A stretch of 64,000 nt of DNA from Polyangium sp. 15x6 (GTDB lineage Bacteria > Myxococcota_A > Polyangia > Polyangiales > Polyangiaceae): contig NZ_JASBQE010000043.1 of assembly GCF_029960785.1 (NCBI RefSeq), positions 1 to 64,000 on the forward strand, given 5' to 3'. The notes below the pieces were generated by a model. That model did no database searches. It saw nothing but the letters and a program-made list of their open reading frames with translations, and had not been told where the DNA came from. Shown in pieces: positions 36,101 to 44,299 of the stretch (its first letter is position 1; each line of letters begins with the position of its first letter). The position numbers and the translations under genes were made by a program.

Positions 36101-36764
36101 CGAGGAGCCGGACGTCTCGACGAACCAGCCGACGATCTTCGGCATTCCCTGCGGCGAGCTCATGGCGCCGAACGATCAGAGCCCTTGCCAGCTCGGCACC
36201 ATGCTCTGCATCAACGCCATGCCCGTGTGCGTGGGCTTCGTCGGTCCGAAGGAGGAGCTCTGCAACGGGCTCGACGAGGACTGCGACGGCGCGGCTGACA
36301 ACATGGCGCCCTGTCCCGGCGACAGCAAATGCATCGAGGCGCAATGCGCGATCCCCTGCACGGGCGGTGAATTCCCGTGCCCGCCGGGCCTGTCGTGCAA
36401 CGACGACGGGTATTGCCTCAAGGCGACGTGCGATGACGTGAACTGCAACCCGGGCCAGGTCTGCGTGGACGGCATCTGCGTAAACGCGCCCGACGGCGGC
36501 ATGGGCGGCGCGGGCGGCGAGGGCGGTAGCGGCGGGAATGGCGGCGATGGCGGCATCGGCGGTGGTTCCACGACCACCACGGGCAGCGCCGGCGCGTCGA
36601 ACGACGACGCGTATGGATTGGCCACGGGCGGCGGCGGTTGCACGTGCGGCGTCGTGGCCGACGAGCGGCAGAACACGGCCGTGATCGCGGGGCTCGTCGC
36701 TCTCGCGTGCATGGGCCTCGGTCGTCGCCGCGGCGCGCGCGCGTCGCGCAAGGAGGCGGCATGA
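33195..36764 (+). CDS. Secreted vWA protein with MopE repeats and MYXO-CTERM-like anchor
   Basis: The 1189-residue protein starts MLRFRAYACAFAVL with a signal peptide ending AYA. Residues ~30-500 are Gly- and Cys-rich strands with GRGG and GGGGAGG turns, as in large myxobacterial surface proteins. A von Willebrand A domain runs ~530-855 with an intact MIDAS start (VLDTSGSM) and ILLTDGAESC. At least four MopE-type metal-binding motifs follow (NGLDDDCDNLIDED, NSMDDDCDGLVDED, DGVDNDCDFNIDEE, NGLDEDCDGAADN), plus another at DGWDNDFDGMVDED before the vWA. The C-terminus has a Gly-rich spacer, GGCTCG, a hydrophobic helix and RRRGAR, the layout of MYXO-CTERM sorting signals. Its stop overlaps the next start (ATGA, 36761-36764). 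Confidence 0.88.
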   Translation: MLRFRAYACAFAVLAVLLLLGPRAYAADLILDGSVAGPAVCPDGGTPVDRLCQVNATPAQNVACRYGGEKTFGVVSLTKGALVCVAPYDGTNKTTTGNLVLKANQITIDATSRIIAKGAGYRGLLCNDGEGPATSPLAGGRGGCSVLDSGGGGAHFGQGGRGTKDCQIMGSATACEFPQEWEEDCGNLAANGSSCVAANDPNKAVCYGTTNSANGAGDGFPTVAGLPYRHSIYEVEFGAAGGDKGCRDGYEAGLRAGRGGGRIVLFAATAAQNGVIDIAGGISADGHRGCAVGNDSAGGGAGGSILLIGDHVNVASTARISAHGGRGGDSQPKCLPCTVNADCGAGQTCQAGRCSPCNCTPCTSSAQCNALLGQTCQNLGGDLGFVCANGAKECTPIDPMDNEVECRATQNNGTCDDCAGGGGGGIINVQSRVGTIHPQAIFDVRGANGGICPICAGEAGGGAGELQIDSAYVGEICDGWDNDFDGMVDEDLGVIPCPDGSMVQACLNGVPQICNYDPAQCLVPASDARPRFALVLDTSGSMLNDLAGNPTFGDGSLDYPGVDTGSDPDTTAGNNSRLFIAKQALTQVLSAFPESDYALARYYQDVGVNRSCQSAANFECAQSCCSYDDPSDNLPPPYPSVYPDNQCVLSQLYPSAGYPNNATFTGNIPIGWPKEAMEMTPTSDCINYAGSCGPPRRGAQFLVGFNQPVNRYLKWLDGVEDADAMFDATTPEGNHCSMGNCEVRGSGPTPLAGALQATHDYLKPVVTCDSAAACRSYAAILLTDGAESCQGNPQAAAAALLAGINGKPVPTYVIGFSVLPSEQTQLNQIAAAGGTGQAFFVSSKSELANALAQIIGQNQKFELCNGLDDDCDNLIDEDFPEKGQPCTDGEIGVCLGVGTYVCKADGSGTECGITDPGATPTAEVCNSMDDDCDGLVDEDAAGLPLDCPSCIPSPEVCDGVDNDCDFNIDEEPDVSTNQPTIFGIPCGELMAPNDQSPCQLGTMLCINAMPVCVGFVGPKEELCNGLDEDCDGAADNMAPCPGDSKCIEAQCAIPCTGGEFPCPPGLSCNDDGYCLKATCDDVNCNPGQVCVDGICVNAPDGGMGGAGGEGGSGGNGGDGGIGGGSTTTTGSAGASNDDAYGLATGGGGCTCGVVADERQNTAVIAGLVALACMGLGRRRGARASRKEAA

Positions 36765-38206
36765 AAGCGGGACGAACGATGCGGCTCGGGGTCTTCGCTG
36801 CCTTGTTGCCGAGCATGTTCGCCGTCCTCTTCGGGAGCGGCTGCGTGGACGACGCGTTTTGCTTCTCCTGCGGCGCGGAGCCCTCGGGCAGCGGCGCCTC
36901 CGGCGGCGTGGGCGGTGTGGGCGGTGAGGGCGGCGAAGGTGGAATCGGGTTCGGCGGTTTTACGCAGGTGGGCGGCGGGCCGCCCTGCGACGCCGACCTC
37001 CTGAACGACGTCGACAACTGCGGCGCGTGCGCCAACAAATGCCTCCTGCCGAGCGCGTTCCCGCGCTGCGAGCAGGGCGTCTGCGTCGTCGACACCTGCG
37101 TCGCCGGCTCGTACGACGTCGACGGGGACCCGAAAAACGGCTGCGAGTACGCCTGCCCGGTGCCGGTGCTCGGCCCCGAGCAATGCAACGGCATCGACGA
37201 CGATTGCGACGGCAAGGTCGATTCGGCCGATCCGGATCTCACCGCGCCCTCGAACCTCTGCACCGTGACGGCCGGGACGCCCTGCGAGGGGACGATGGTC
37301 GTCTGCAACGGCGCGGCGGGCTGGTCGTGCGTGTATCCGCCCGAGGTCGAGGTCGTCTCCGGCTTCGTGCGCATCACCGAGACCCGCTGCGACGGGATCG
37401 ACGGCAACTGCGACGGCAGCGTCGACGAGTGGTTCCAGGAGCTCGGCTCGGCCTGCGACGATGGCGGCCTCGGCAAGTGCGTCGACGTCGGCAAGGTCGT
37501 CTGCGATCCGCAAAACCCGGCCACGACGATCTGCGATCTCTCGGTCCTGCCCGACGCGGCGCCGCCGACGGCCGAGCTCTGCAACGGCGTGGACGACGAT
37601 TGCGACGGGTTCGTCGACGAGGAGCTCGATCCCTCGGCCTTCGAGATGGATCCGATCCCCGGCTCGAACCCGCCCGCCTTCGTGGATCGTTACGAGGCCT
37701 CGCGGCCCGACGCGAGCATGCAGGCGGCCGGCATCCTCGAATCGGTGGCCTGCAGCAAGCCACAGGTGTTGCCCTGGACGGGCGGGTCGTTCGCCGAGGC
37801 CGAGGCCGCGTGCGCGGCGCGCGGGCCCGGTTTCCGCCTGTGCAGCGCCGTCGAGCTCGAAGCGGCCTGCCGCGGCCCGGCGAGCATGCTGTATCCGTAC
37901 GGCGCGACGTACGACGCGATGGCATGCCTCGGCGTGGACAACCCCGCGGCCATGGGCGCGGCCGTACCGACGGGGAGCCTCGCGGCGTGCGTCTCGGGCG
38001 CGGGGCCGCGGGATCTCTCGGGCAACGTGACCGAATGGACGCGCACGCAGACGAACGCCGCGGCCGCGCCGAACCGCATCTTCCAGCTTCACGGCGGTTC
38101 GTACATCTCTCCCGCGCTCGGGCTCGCCTGCACCATGGAGCTCCCGGCCCGCGCGGCCGAGGGTACGCTCCTTCCGAACATCGGCTTCCGCTGCTGCCGG
38201 CAATAG
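36761..38206 (+). CDS. Secreted MopE-repeat protein with formylglycine-generating-enzyme-like domain
   Basis: The start at 36761 overlaps the upstream stop by 4 nt, so it is coupled to the vWA gene. The signal sequence ends in a lipobox-like GSGC near residue 27, then a Gly/Glu spacer. Residues ~70-300 carry a Cys cluster (DVDNCGACANKC) and MopE motifs NGIDDDCDGKVDS, DGIDGNCDGSVDE and NGVDDDCDGFVDEE. Residues ~300-481 resemble the FGE-sulfatase fold: RLCSAVELEAACRG, DLSGNVTEWTR, LHGGSYIS and the ending GFRCCRQ. True enzymes use two Cys to convert a substrate Cys to formylglycine; here the domain may only bind. Likely a partner of the upstream vWA protein at the cell surface. Confidence 0.82.
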   Translation: MKAGRTMRLGVFAALLPSMFAVLFGSGCVDDAFCFSCGAEPSGSGASGGVGGVGGEGGEGGIGFGGFTQVGGGPPCDADLLNDVDNCGACANKCLLPSAFPRCEQGVCVVDTCVAGSYDVDGDPKNGCEYACPVPVLGPEQCNGIDDDCDGKVDSADPDLTAPSNLCTVTAGTPCEGTMVVCNGAAGWSCVYPPEVEVVSGFVRITETRCDGIDGNCDGSVDEWFQELGSACDDGGLGKCVDVGKVVCDPQNPATTICDLSVLPDAAPPTAELCNGVDDDCDGFVDEELDPSAFEMDPIPGSNPPAFVDRYEASRPDASMQAAGILESVACSKPQVLPWTGGSFAEAEAACAARGPGFRLCSAVELEAACRGPASMLYPYGATYDAMACLGVDNPAAMGAAVPTGSLAACVSGAGPRDLSGNVTEWTRTQTNAAAAPNRIFQLHGGSYISPALGLACTMELPARAAEGTLLPNIGFRCCRQ

Positions 38207-38238
38207 TTTTCCCACGGGAAGCGGGGTAGAGTCGCCGC

Positions 38239-39072
38239 GTGACGCCTCTGCCCCCCATCCCCACCGCGCACCTCTTTCGCGACGTCTCGCGAGCCCTCCA
38301 CGACCTGCTCGGTTCGCTCGGTTCGGACGACTGGAGCAAGCCGACGGTCCACGCGACGCGGGACGTGAAGGATCTCGCGGCGCACCTGCTCGACGGATCC
38401 CTCCGGCGCCTGTCGTTCCAGCGGGACGGGCACGTCATCCCAGCGCCCGAGATCCGCTCGTTCGAGGCGATGGTCGAGTTCATCCAGCGGCTCAACACGG
38501 AGTGGATGCTGGCAGCGCGCAGGCTCTCGCCGCGCATGCTCATGGACATGCTCCGCCACGCCGACGAGGAGGTCGCCGTGCTCTTCGAGGGTCTCGATCC
38601 CGAGGGCCCAGCGATCTTCAGCGTGGCGTGGGCAGGCGAGGAGTGGTCGCAGAACTGGTTCGACGTGGCCCGCGAGTTCACGGAGAAATGGCATCACCAG
38701 CAGCAGATCCGCGACGCCGTGGGCAAGCCCGGCCTGAAGGAGCGGCGCTACATGCACCCGGTGATCGACGCCTTCCTGCGAGGCGCCCCGCACGCCTATC
38801 GTGATGTCCCGGCCGCGGACGGCGCCGGGGTCGATATCGTGATCACAGGCGAAGCGGGCGGTACGTGGCAGCTCGTGCGCGCCGCGGATCGGTGGGAGCT
38901 CGTGGCCTCACGCGAAACGCCGGCGCAAACGACGGTCGAGCTCGACGCGGATCGCGCATGGCGGCTCTGGACGAAGGGTCTCGACCCCACGAAGGCACGA
39001 GCCGAAGCCGTCGTGCGCGGCGACGAAGCGCTCGCGGCGCCGATCTTCCGCATGGTCACGATCATGGCGTAG
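38239..39072 (+). CDS. DinB/maleylpyruvate-isomerase-like (MDMPI) protein
   Basis: The 277-residue protein starts at a GTG (38239) only 32 bp after the previous stop. The N-terminal ~170 residues form the four-helix pattern of the DinB/MDMPI fold: WSKPTVHATRDVKDLAAHLLDGSLRR places a His in the first metal position, and FTEKWHHQQQIRD near 154-166 gives the second His pair. A short beta C-terminal domain (IVITGEAGGTWQLVR, WELVASRE) fits the MDMPI C-terminal type. Such proteins are metal-dependent thiol transferases or isomerases; substrate unknown. The SDR gene follows 36 bp later on the same strand. Confidence 0.7.
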   Translation: MTPLPPIPTAHLFRDVSRALHDLLGSLGSDDWSKPTVHATRDVKDLAAHLLDGSLRRLSFQRDGHVIPAPEIRSFEAMVEFIQRLNTEWMLAARRLSPRMLMDMLRHADEEVAVLFEGLDPEGPAIFSVAWAGEEWSQNWFDVAREFTEKWHHQQQIRDAVGKPGLKERRYMHPVIDAFLRGAPHAYRDVPAADGAGVDIVITGEAGGTWQLVRAADRWELVASRETPAQTTVELDADRAWRLWTKGLDPTKARAEAVVRGDEALAAPIFRMVTIMA

Positions 39073-39108
39073 CGTGCATCGGCGGCGCCTTCGTAGTAAG
39101 GCCTCGCC

Positions 39109-39876
39109 ATGCACGTCGCCATCACGGGTGCGTCCGTCGGCATCGGGGAGGCCTTGGCGCGCGCGTTCGCCGCGAAGGGCGCGGTCCTCTCGCTCGTCGC
39201 GCGTCGCAAGGATCGGCTCGACGCCATCGCGCGCGAGCTCTCGGGCCGGGCCTTCCTCCACCAGGCCGACCTCTCCTTGCCGGAGCGCGCGACGGACTGG
39301 ATCGCGCCAGCCGAGAAGGAGCTCGGTCCCATCGACGTGCTCGTGAACAACGCGGGCGTGCAGAACATCGAGCCGACGGAGCTCGCCGCCGTCGACGCGG
39401 GCGAGATGCTCCTGCGCCTCAACGTCCTCACGCCGCTGCGCCTCACGCGCGCCGTCTTGCCGGGCATGATCGCGCGGCGCAGCGGGGCGATCGTCGACAT
39501 CGCCTCCATGGCGGCGGTCACACCCATGCCGGGCATGTATTATTACAATGCCTCGAAGGGCGCCCTGGCGAATGCTTCCGAGGGCCTGCGGGGCGAGCTG
39601 CGCGGCACGGGCGTGCACGTCGTCACCGTATATCCGGGGCCAGTCGACACGGACATGGGGCGCAAGGGCTACGACAAGTACGAGCACACGCTCACGTCGA
39701 AGCTCTCGCCCGTCGGCACGGCGGACGAGCTCGCGCGGCTCGTGGTGCGGGCCGTCGAGAGGAAGAAGGCGCGGATCGTGTATCCGCGCTCGTATGGCGT
39801 CGCGCTCTGGTTTCCGCGGATCGCGCGGTGGGTGACGTCGCGCTTCTCCCCGCCGATCAAGCGGTTGCCAGGCTGA
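39109..39876 (+). CDS. Short-chain dehydrogenase/reductase
   Basis: The 255-residue protein is a classical SDR. The nucleotide-binding TGASVGIG is at residues 6-13, NNAG near 82, catalytic Ser in DIASMAAV, and the YNASK motif supplies catalytic Tyr and Lys. PGPVDT follows, and the C-terminus ends KRLPG. The Arg-Arg-Lys after the second strand (LVARRKDRLD) points to NADP(H). It probably oxidises or reduces a small alcohol or ketone; substrate unknown. It may be co-transcribed with the MDMPI-like gene. Repeat copy B begins 9 bp after its stop. Confidence 0.9.
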   Translation: MHVAITGASVGIGEALARAFAAKGAVLSLVARRKDRLDAIARELSGRAFLHQADLSLPERATDWIAPAEKELGPIDVLVNNAGVQNIEPTELAAVDAGEMLLRLNVLTPLRLTRAVLPGMIARRSGAIVDIASMAAVTPMPGMYYYNASKGALANASEGLRGELRGTGVHVVTVYPGPVDTDMGRKGYDKYEHTLTSKLSPVGTADELARLVVRAVERKKARIVYPRSYGVALWFPRIARWVTSRFSPPIKRLPG

Positions 39877-39885
39877 ACCGCTGCG

Positions 39886-40181
39886 CTGGGGCGTCGCCCC
39901 AGGCCCCACCAGGGGCTGTCCGCCCCTGGACCCGGACCAGCGCCAGCGCTGGACCTTTGGTGGAAGAACTGCGCTCCGCGCAGTTCTTCCAACGGGCCGG
40001 TGAGATCGCCCCGCCCGTCGCGACGCAGCGTTGCTGTCTTGGTTGGCAGGGTCGCTCGCGGTCTTGACTCGGCCTGTGCGATGAACTGCGCATCGCGCAG
40101 TTCATCGTCCTGGGTCCAGCCCCTGGCTGGTCCGGGTCCAGGGGCGGACAGCCCCTGGTCGGGTCCGGGGTGAAACCCCGG
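39886..40181. repeat. Hairpin-rich dispersed intergenic element, copy B
   Basis: It fills the 319-bp gap 39877-40195 between two convergent genes almost exactly, 9 bp from one stop and 14 bp from the other. The left end is CTGGGGC-GTC-GCCCCAG (39886-39902) and the right end CCGGGGT-GAA-ACCCCGG (40165-40181). Inside lie CCAGGGGC...GCCCCTGG and CCAGCGC-C-AGCGCTGG hairpins, then GGAAGAACTGCGC...GCGCAGTTCTTCC (39962-39990), a core with GGTTGGCAGGGT and GGTCTTGAC, and GATGAACTGCGC...GCGCAGTTCATC (40080-40106). The whole is an imperfect inverted repeat. Copies A and C share every module. Confidence 0.88.
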
Positions 40182-40195
40182 CGAGGCGCTTCCCT

Positions 40196-40414
40196 CTAAA
40201 AAAAACCGCCTTCGAGCATCGAGGCGAGTAGCTCCTCGTCTTCGGGGGATTTTTCGGTGCGGGCCTCGGTTGTGGGGGTGTCCTTGGCCGGGGGCGTGGC
40301 CGCGGGGGGAGTGGGCGGGGGCTCCCGGAAGTTTGGGCAGCCCCGCGTCGCGCACTCCACCGTCAAGACCCCCACGTAGGTCGCTCGCGCGCCGCAGCGG
40401 GGGCAGACGGTCAT
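40196..40414 (-). CDS. Small zinc-ribbon protein
   Basis: This 72-residue product begins MTVCPRCGA at the ATG 40414, which overlaps the acyl-CoA dehydrogenase stop as ATGA. Cys4, Cys7, Cys21 and Cys26 (VECATRGC) form a likely four-Cys zinc ribbon. The rest is Pro/Thr-rich and acidic, ending LLASMLEGGFF. The function is unknown, but coupling to the dehydrogenase gene means the two are made together. Its 3' end faces repeat copy B. Confidence 0.7.
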   Translation of the reverse strand: MTVCPRCGARATYVGVLTVECATRGCPNFREPPPTPPAATPPAKDTPTTEARTEKSPEDEELLASMLEGGFF

Positions 40415-41577
40415 CCCTTCACCTCGTACTCGCTCTGCAGGAGCTTTGCGATCGTGGCGAGCTGCATGTTCGACGTCCCCTCGTAGATCTTGCCGATCTT
40501 CGCGTCGCGGTAGAACTTCTCCGCGGGGAACTCCTTCGTGAAGCCCACGCCGCCGAAGAACTCCACGCAGAGCGACGCCGTGCGCTCGGCGACCTCCGAC
40601 GCGAACAGCTTTGCCATCGCTGCTTCCTTCACGAACGGCAGACCTGCGTCCTTGCGCCGCGCGGCGTTGTAGACCATCAGCCGCGCCGCCTCGATCTCCG
40701 TCGCGACGCGCGCGTACTGGAACTGCATCCCTTGGAAGCTCGCGATCGTCTGGCCGAACTGCTTGCGCTCGCCCATGTACCGCATCGCTTGATCGAACGC
40801 GCCTTGGCACAGACCGATCATCTGCGCGCCGATGCCGATGCGGCCCTCGTTCAGCGTCTCGATCGCGATCTTGTAGCCCTTGCCCACCTCGCCGAGCACG
40901 TTCTCGGCGGGCACCTCGCAGTCCTCGAGGACGAGCTCGCACGTGCTCGACGCGCGGATGCCGAGCTTGTTCTCCTTCTTGCCCACGGAGAAACCCGGGA
41001 AGCTCCGCTCGACGAGGAACGCCGTGATGCCGCGGTAGCCCTTCGACGGGTCCACGTTCGCGAGCACCAGGAAGAGCGAGCTCTCGTTCGCGTTCGTGAT
41101 CCAGAGCTTGCGACCGTTCAGCACCCAGCGACCGTCCTTCTGCGTCGCGCGGGCTTGCAGGGCGAACGCGTCCGAGCCGCTTGCGGCCTCGCTGAGCGCG
41201 TACGAGCCCACCCAGTCCTTGCAGAGACGGGGCAGGTACTTCTCCTTCTGGGCGTCGTTTGCCCAGCGGAGGAGCGCGTTCGCGACGAGCGTGTTTTGCA
41301 CGTCCACGAGCACGCTCACGCTCGGGTCGACGACGGCGAGCGCCTCGACGGCGAGGATCGCGTTGAAGAAGCTCGAACCGGCTCCGCCGTAGTTCTCGGG
41401 GATCTCGACACCCATCAGGCCGAGCTCGAACAGGGGCGGCAGGAGCGCGGGATCGAGCGCGCCCTTCTCGTCCATCTCGCTGACGAGCGGCGCGACGCGC
41501 TTCTTCGCGAAGTCGAGCACCGAGTCGCGGAAGAGCGTCTCTTCCTCGGACAGGTGCGTGAGCGGGGGATGCGACAC
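40411..41577 (-). CDS. Acyl-CoA dehydrogenase
   Basis: The 388-residue protein matches the family throughout. It has YALSEAASGSDA (FAD/substrate segment), GRKLWITNA, ERKQFGQTIASFQ, and the C-terminal FFGGVGFTKEFPAEKFYRD ending with IYEGTSNMQ, whose Glu is the usual catalytic base. It should oxidise an acyl-CoA to the enoyl-CoA, passing electrons to ETF, in fatty-acid or branched-chain amino-acid breakdown. The start ATG at 41577 is preceded by AAGGAGA. It is translationally coupled to the small zinc-ribbon gene downstream. Confidence 0.93.
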   Translation of the reverse strand: MSHPPLTHLSEEETLFRDSVLDFAKKRVAPLVSEMDEKGALDPALLPPLFELGLMGVEIPENYGGAGSSFFNAILAVEALAVVDPSVSVLVDVQNTLVANALLRWANDAQKEKYLPRLCKDWVGSYALSEAASGSDAFALQARATQKDGRWVLNGRKLWITNANESSLFLVLANVDPSKGYRGITAFLVERSFPGFSVGKKENKLGIRASSTCELVLEDCEVPAENVLGEVGKGYKIAIETLNEGRIGIGAQMIGLCQGAFDQAMRYMGERKQFGQTIASFQGMQFQYARVATEIEAARLMVYNAARRKDAGLPFVKEAAMAKLFASEVAERTASLCVEFFGGVGFTKEFPAEKFYRDAKIGKIYEGTSNMQLATIAKLLQSEYEVKG

Positions 41578-41732
41578 GTGTGATCTCCTTGGGGTAACCC
41601 CAGGCGCCGTAGGGTCGGGGGTTCGGGGGCGCAGCTCGGCTTGTCCGAGCGTGGCCCCCGAGCGTCGAAAGAGGCGGCGGATTATGGGGGGGCGCGAGCG
41701 GGTCCGTCAACCGAGCCGACGAGGCGGCGCGT

Positions 41733-42275
41733 CTACCATTGCCAGCGCAATCGCACCATCGTCCCTGGGGCGAAATGGAAGGCCTTCTTGCCGTCGATGG
41801 GGGCGTCCTTCTCGTCGTTCACGGTGACCTCGAGGTTCTTGCCCTGGACCCAGGTCTCGCCGACCTCGCCTTCGGCCACGAGCAGCCAGTCGCTCTCGGC
41901 GCCTTCCTTGCCGACGACGCGGAAAACCTCGGCCCTGTTGCCCTTCTGCGGGACGGTTTGGCTCGTCGCCACGAGCGGCTCGATGAGCAACTTCTTGCCC
42001 GCCTTCGACTTGACTTTGCCGTGAATCTCCGCCTGGTGGACGACGACCTCGGTCGTGTACTTGCCGGGCTTCGGCTCGATGCTCGCGGCCGCCGTCGGCG
42101 CGGCCGTGGGCGTGGGCGTGGGCGCCGCGGGCGCGGTCGCGATGGGCTGCGCGGCCGTGACCTCGGGTTGCGGCGAGGCCGGGGGAGGGGGCGTCTGCCC
42201 ACCTCCGCAGGCCGCGACGCCGAACCCGAGCCCGAGGGAGAACAACATTGAAAACGTCCACTTGATCGGTCGCAT
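41733..42275 (-). CDS. Lipoprotein of unknown function
   Basis: A 180-residue protein with a signal sequence MRPIKWTFSMLFSLG and lipobox VAAC near residue 23, then a Pro/Thr/Ala spacer to about residue 65. The remaining ~115 residues are beta-rich: KYTTEVVVHQAEIHG, KKLLIEPLVATS, DWLLVAEGEV and a final MVRLRWQW that looks like an outer beta strand. No known family. Its 5' end is divergent from the SGNH hydrolase gene at 42472. No gene is seen in 41578-41732. Confidence 0.65.
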   Translation of the reverse strand: MRPIKWTFSMLFSLGLGFGVAACGGGQTPPPPASPQPEVTAAQPIATAPAAPTPTPTAAPTAAASIEPKPGKYTTEVVVHQAEIHGKVKSKAGKKLLIEPLVATSQTVPQKGNRAEVFRVVGKEGAESDWLLVAEGEVGETWVQGKNLEVTVNDEKDAPIDGKKAFHFAPGTMVRLRWQW

Positions 42276-42471
42276 CTTTTTCGTCCCTCGCCTCTTCCGG
42301 CCCTGTGCCAGCGTCCTTGGTAGCGCAACTCGGGCGGGCCCCGCTAGCAGGATTTTGTCCTTGTCCGGGTGACGTTACGGAGGGTGGTCGGTGCGTCGAT
42401 CAGAGTCGATTCGTTGACGATCGAGGCGCCGCCGTTCGATCGCGCCGGGGCCGTGATAAGAACGCGAAGCC

Positions 42472-43275
42472 ATGCGTCGCCTTCGCCCTGCTTCGCTGTT
42501 CGTCCTCGCCGCGCTTGCTTGCTCCGGCTGCGCGGAGAGCGCATCGAATCCGAAGACTTCGCCCAGCGCGGAACGCGCGCCCGTGGCCACTTCCGCATCC
42601 GCGCCGGCATCCGCATCCGCGGCCGCCCCCGTTCCCGCTCCCGCGCCGCCCCGCGATTCTCGCCGCGCCTACATCGTCGCGGCGATGGGCGATTCCCTCA
42701 CGGATGCCCGCTCCCACGGCGGAAAGTTCCTCGATTCCCTGCGCGCGCATTGCCCCGAGAGCCGGTTCGACAATTACGGCATCGGCGGACAGATGGTGAA
42801 CCAGATGCACCGCCGCTTCGCGCGGGACGTCCTCGGCGAGCCTGCGCCCTCGGACAAACCGGCCTACACGCACGTGATCATCTTCGGCGGCGTGAACGAC
42901 CTCTACAGCGACGAGACGGCCTTCCGCACGCCCAAGCTCATCCAGGCCGACCTCGCCGGCATGTACGCCCTCGCGAAGGGGCGCAACATGCAGGTCGTCG
43001 CGCTGACCGTCGCGCCCTGGGGTGGTTTTTCCAAATACTGGAACGACAAGCGGGCGGCGGCCACGGCGCAGGTGAACGATTGGATCCGGGCGCGCAAGGC
43101 CGCGGGCGAGGTCGATCACGTGGTCGACGCGTTCGCGCTGCTCTCGTGCGGCAACCCGAACTTGATCTGCCCCGACTATGCCGTGCCCTTCAAGGACGGG
43201 CTGCATTTCGGGCCGAAGGGGCACGAGAAGCTCGGCGAGGTGCTCCTGCGCGACGTGTTCACGAATTGCCGTTAG
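42472..43275 (+). CDS. Secreted SGNH/GDSL-family hydrolase (lipoprotein)
   Basis: The 267-residue protein has a lipobox-like CSGC at Cys20 and an Ala/Pro spacer to about residue 60. All SGNH blocks are present: GDSLTD with Ser75, the glycine block GIGG, GGVNDL with Asn142, and DGLHFG with Asp242 and His245. It therefore should be an active esterase, lipase or deacetylase at the cell surface. The substrate is not clear. Its 3' end overlaps the convergent prolyl aminopeptidase gene by 17 bp. Confidence 0.88.
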   Translation: MRRLRPASLFVLAALACSGCAESASNPKTSPSAERAPVATSASAPASASAAAPVPAPAPPRDSRRAYIVAAMGDSLTDARSHGGKFLDSLRAHCPESRFDNYGIGGQMVNQMHRRFARDVLGEPAPSDKPAYTHVIIFGGVNDLYSDETAFRTPKLIQADLAGMYALAKGRNMQVVALTVAPWGGFSKYWNDKRAAATAQVNDWIRARKAAGEVDHVVDAFALLSCGNPNLICPDYAVPFKDGLHFGPKGHEKLGEVLLRDVFTNCR

Positions 43276-44230
43276 TGCCCGCAAAACGATCGGTCGCCTC
43301 GAGCTGAAGACGACTCATCTCCGCGTCGCCGGTATGCCCGCCGGGCACGAAGTGGAGCTCTGCGCCCGGCCATGCTTGGGCGAGCTGCCAGGCGACGTCC
43401 GCCGGCCCGGCGAGGTCGAGCCGGCCGTGGAGGAGGACGCCCGGAATCCCTGCCAGCCGTGATGCATTTCGGACGAGCTCGTCCTCTTCGAGCCACGCGG
43501 CGTGCGAAAAGTAGTGCGTCACCAGGCGGGCGAAGGCGATCATGTATCGTTCGTCGGACCAGCGTGGATTGGGCGAGACGTACCCCTCTTCGAGCGACAG
43601 CAACGCATCCTCCCAGGCAACCCAATCGCGGGCTGCCTGGAGCCGGACGCGAGGATCCGCGTGCTCGTTCAGGAGCCGGTCGTAGGCCGCGACCAGGTCG
43701 CCGTCGCGGTCGGCCGCTGGAACGCCGGCCCGAAAGCGGGCCCATTCCTCCGGGAAGTACCGCCCGACATCGTGGCTGAACCACCGGACGTCGGCCCGGC
43801 GGGTCAGCGCGATCGAGAGGAGAATCATCTCGGAGACCCGCTCGGGATGACGCTCGGCATAGGCAAGCCCGAGCGTGACGCCCCACGACGCGCCCCAGAC
43901 GAGCCAGCGCTCGATCCCGAGGTGCTCGCGGAGTCGCTCGATGTCCGCGATCAGGTGGTGGGTCGTGTTTGCCTTCAGGTCGGTCGAGAAATCGCCGGCG
44001 TGGGGCGTGCTCCGGCCGCAGCCGCGCTGGTCGAACTGGACGAGCCGGTAGCGGTCCGGATCGAACCAGCGACGCCGCCCCGCGCTGCTGCCTCCCCCCG
44101 GCCCGCCATGGAGGGCGACCGCGGCCTTCCCGTTCGGGTTGCCAGAAACTTCCCAATGGATCGACTGGCCATCGCCGACGTCGAGCATGCCGGTTTCGTA
44201 GGGCTCGCGAGGCGGGTACGGTTCGCGCAT
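43259..44230 (-). CDS. pip: Proline iminopeptidase (prolyl aminopeptidase, alpha/beta hydrolase)
   Basis: The 323-residue protein begins MREPYPPREPYETG and has the peptidase S33 signature: oxyanion HGGPGGG (41-47), FDQRGCGRS (66-74) and nucleophile elbow GASWG with Ser115. A late LHGRLDLAGP (Asp) and PGGHTGD (His) complete the triad. It releases N-terminal proline from peptides, in the cytoplasm. The longer open frame upstream reads only the antisense of the kinase gene and is ignored. It is divergent from the kinase-AAA-TPR gene at 44300 (69 bp), so a shared promoter region is likely. Confidence 0.92.
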   Translation of the reverse strand: MREPYPPREPYETGMLDVGDGQSIHWEVSGNPNGKAAVALHGGPGGGSSAGRRRWFDPDRYRLVQFDQRGCGRSTPHAGDFSTDLKANTTHHLIADIERLREHLGIERWLVWGASWGVTLGLAYAERHPERVSEMILLSIALTRRADVRWFSHDVGRYFPEEWARFRAGVPAADRDGDLVAAYDRLLNEHADPRVRLQAARDWVAWEDALLSLEEGYVSPNPRWSDERYMIAFARLVTHYFSHAAWLEEDELVRNASRLAGIPGVLLHGRLDLAGPADVAWQLAQAWPGAELHFVPGGHTGDAEMSRLQLEATDRFAGTNGNS

Positions 44231-44299
44231 GTCGTGCCTCCCTGGGGATTCGGATCGTGGCTCGTGTGGCCTTAGGTTGTAGCGCGCCGAAGGAGGCGC

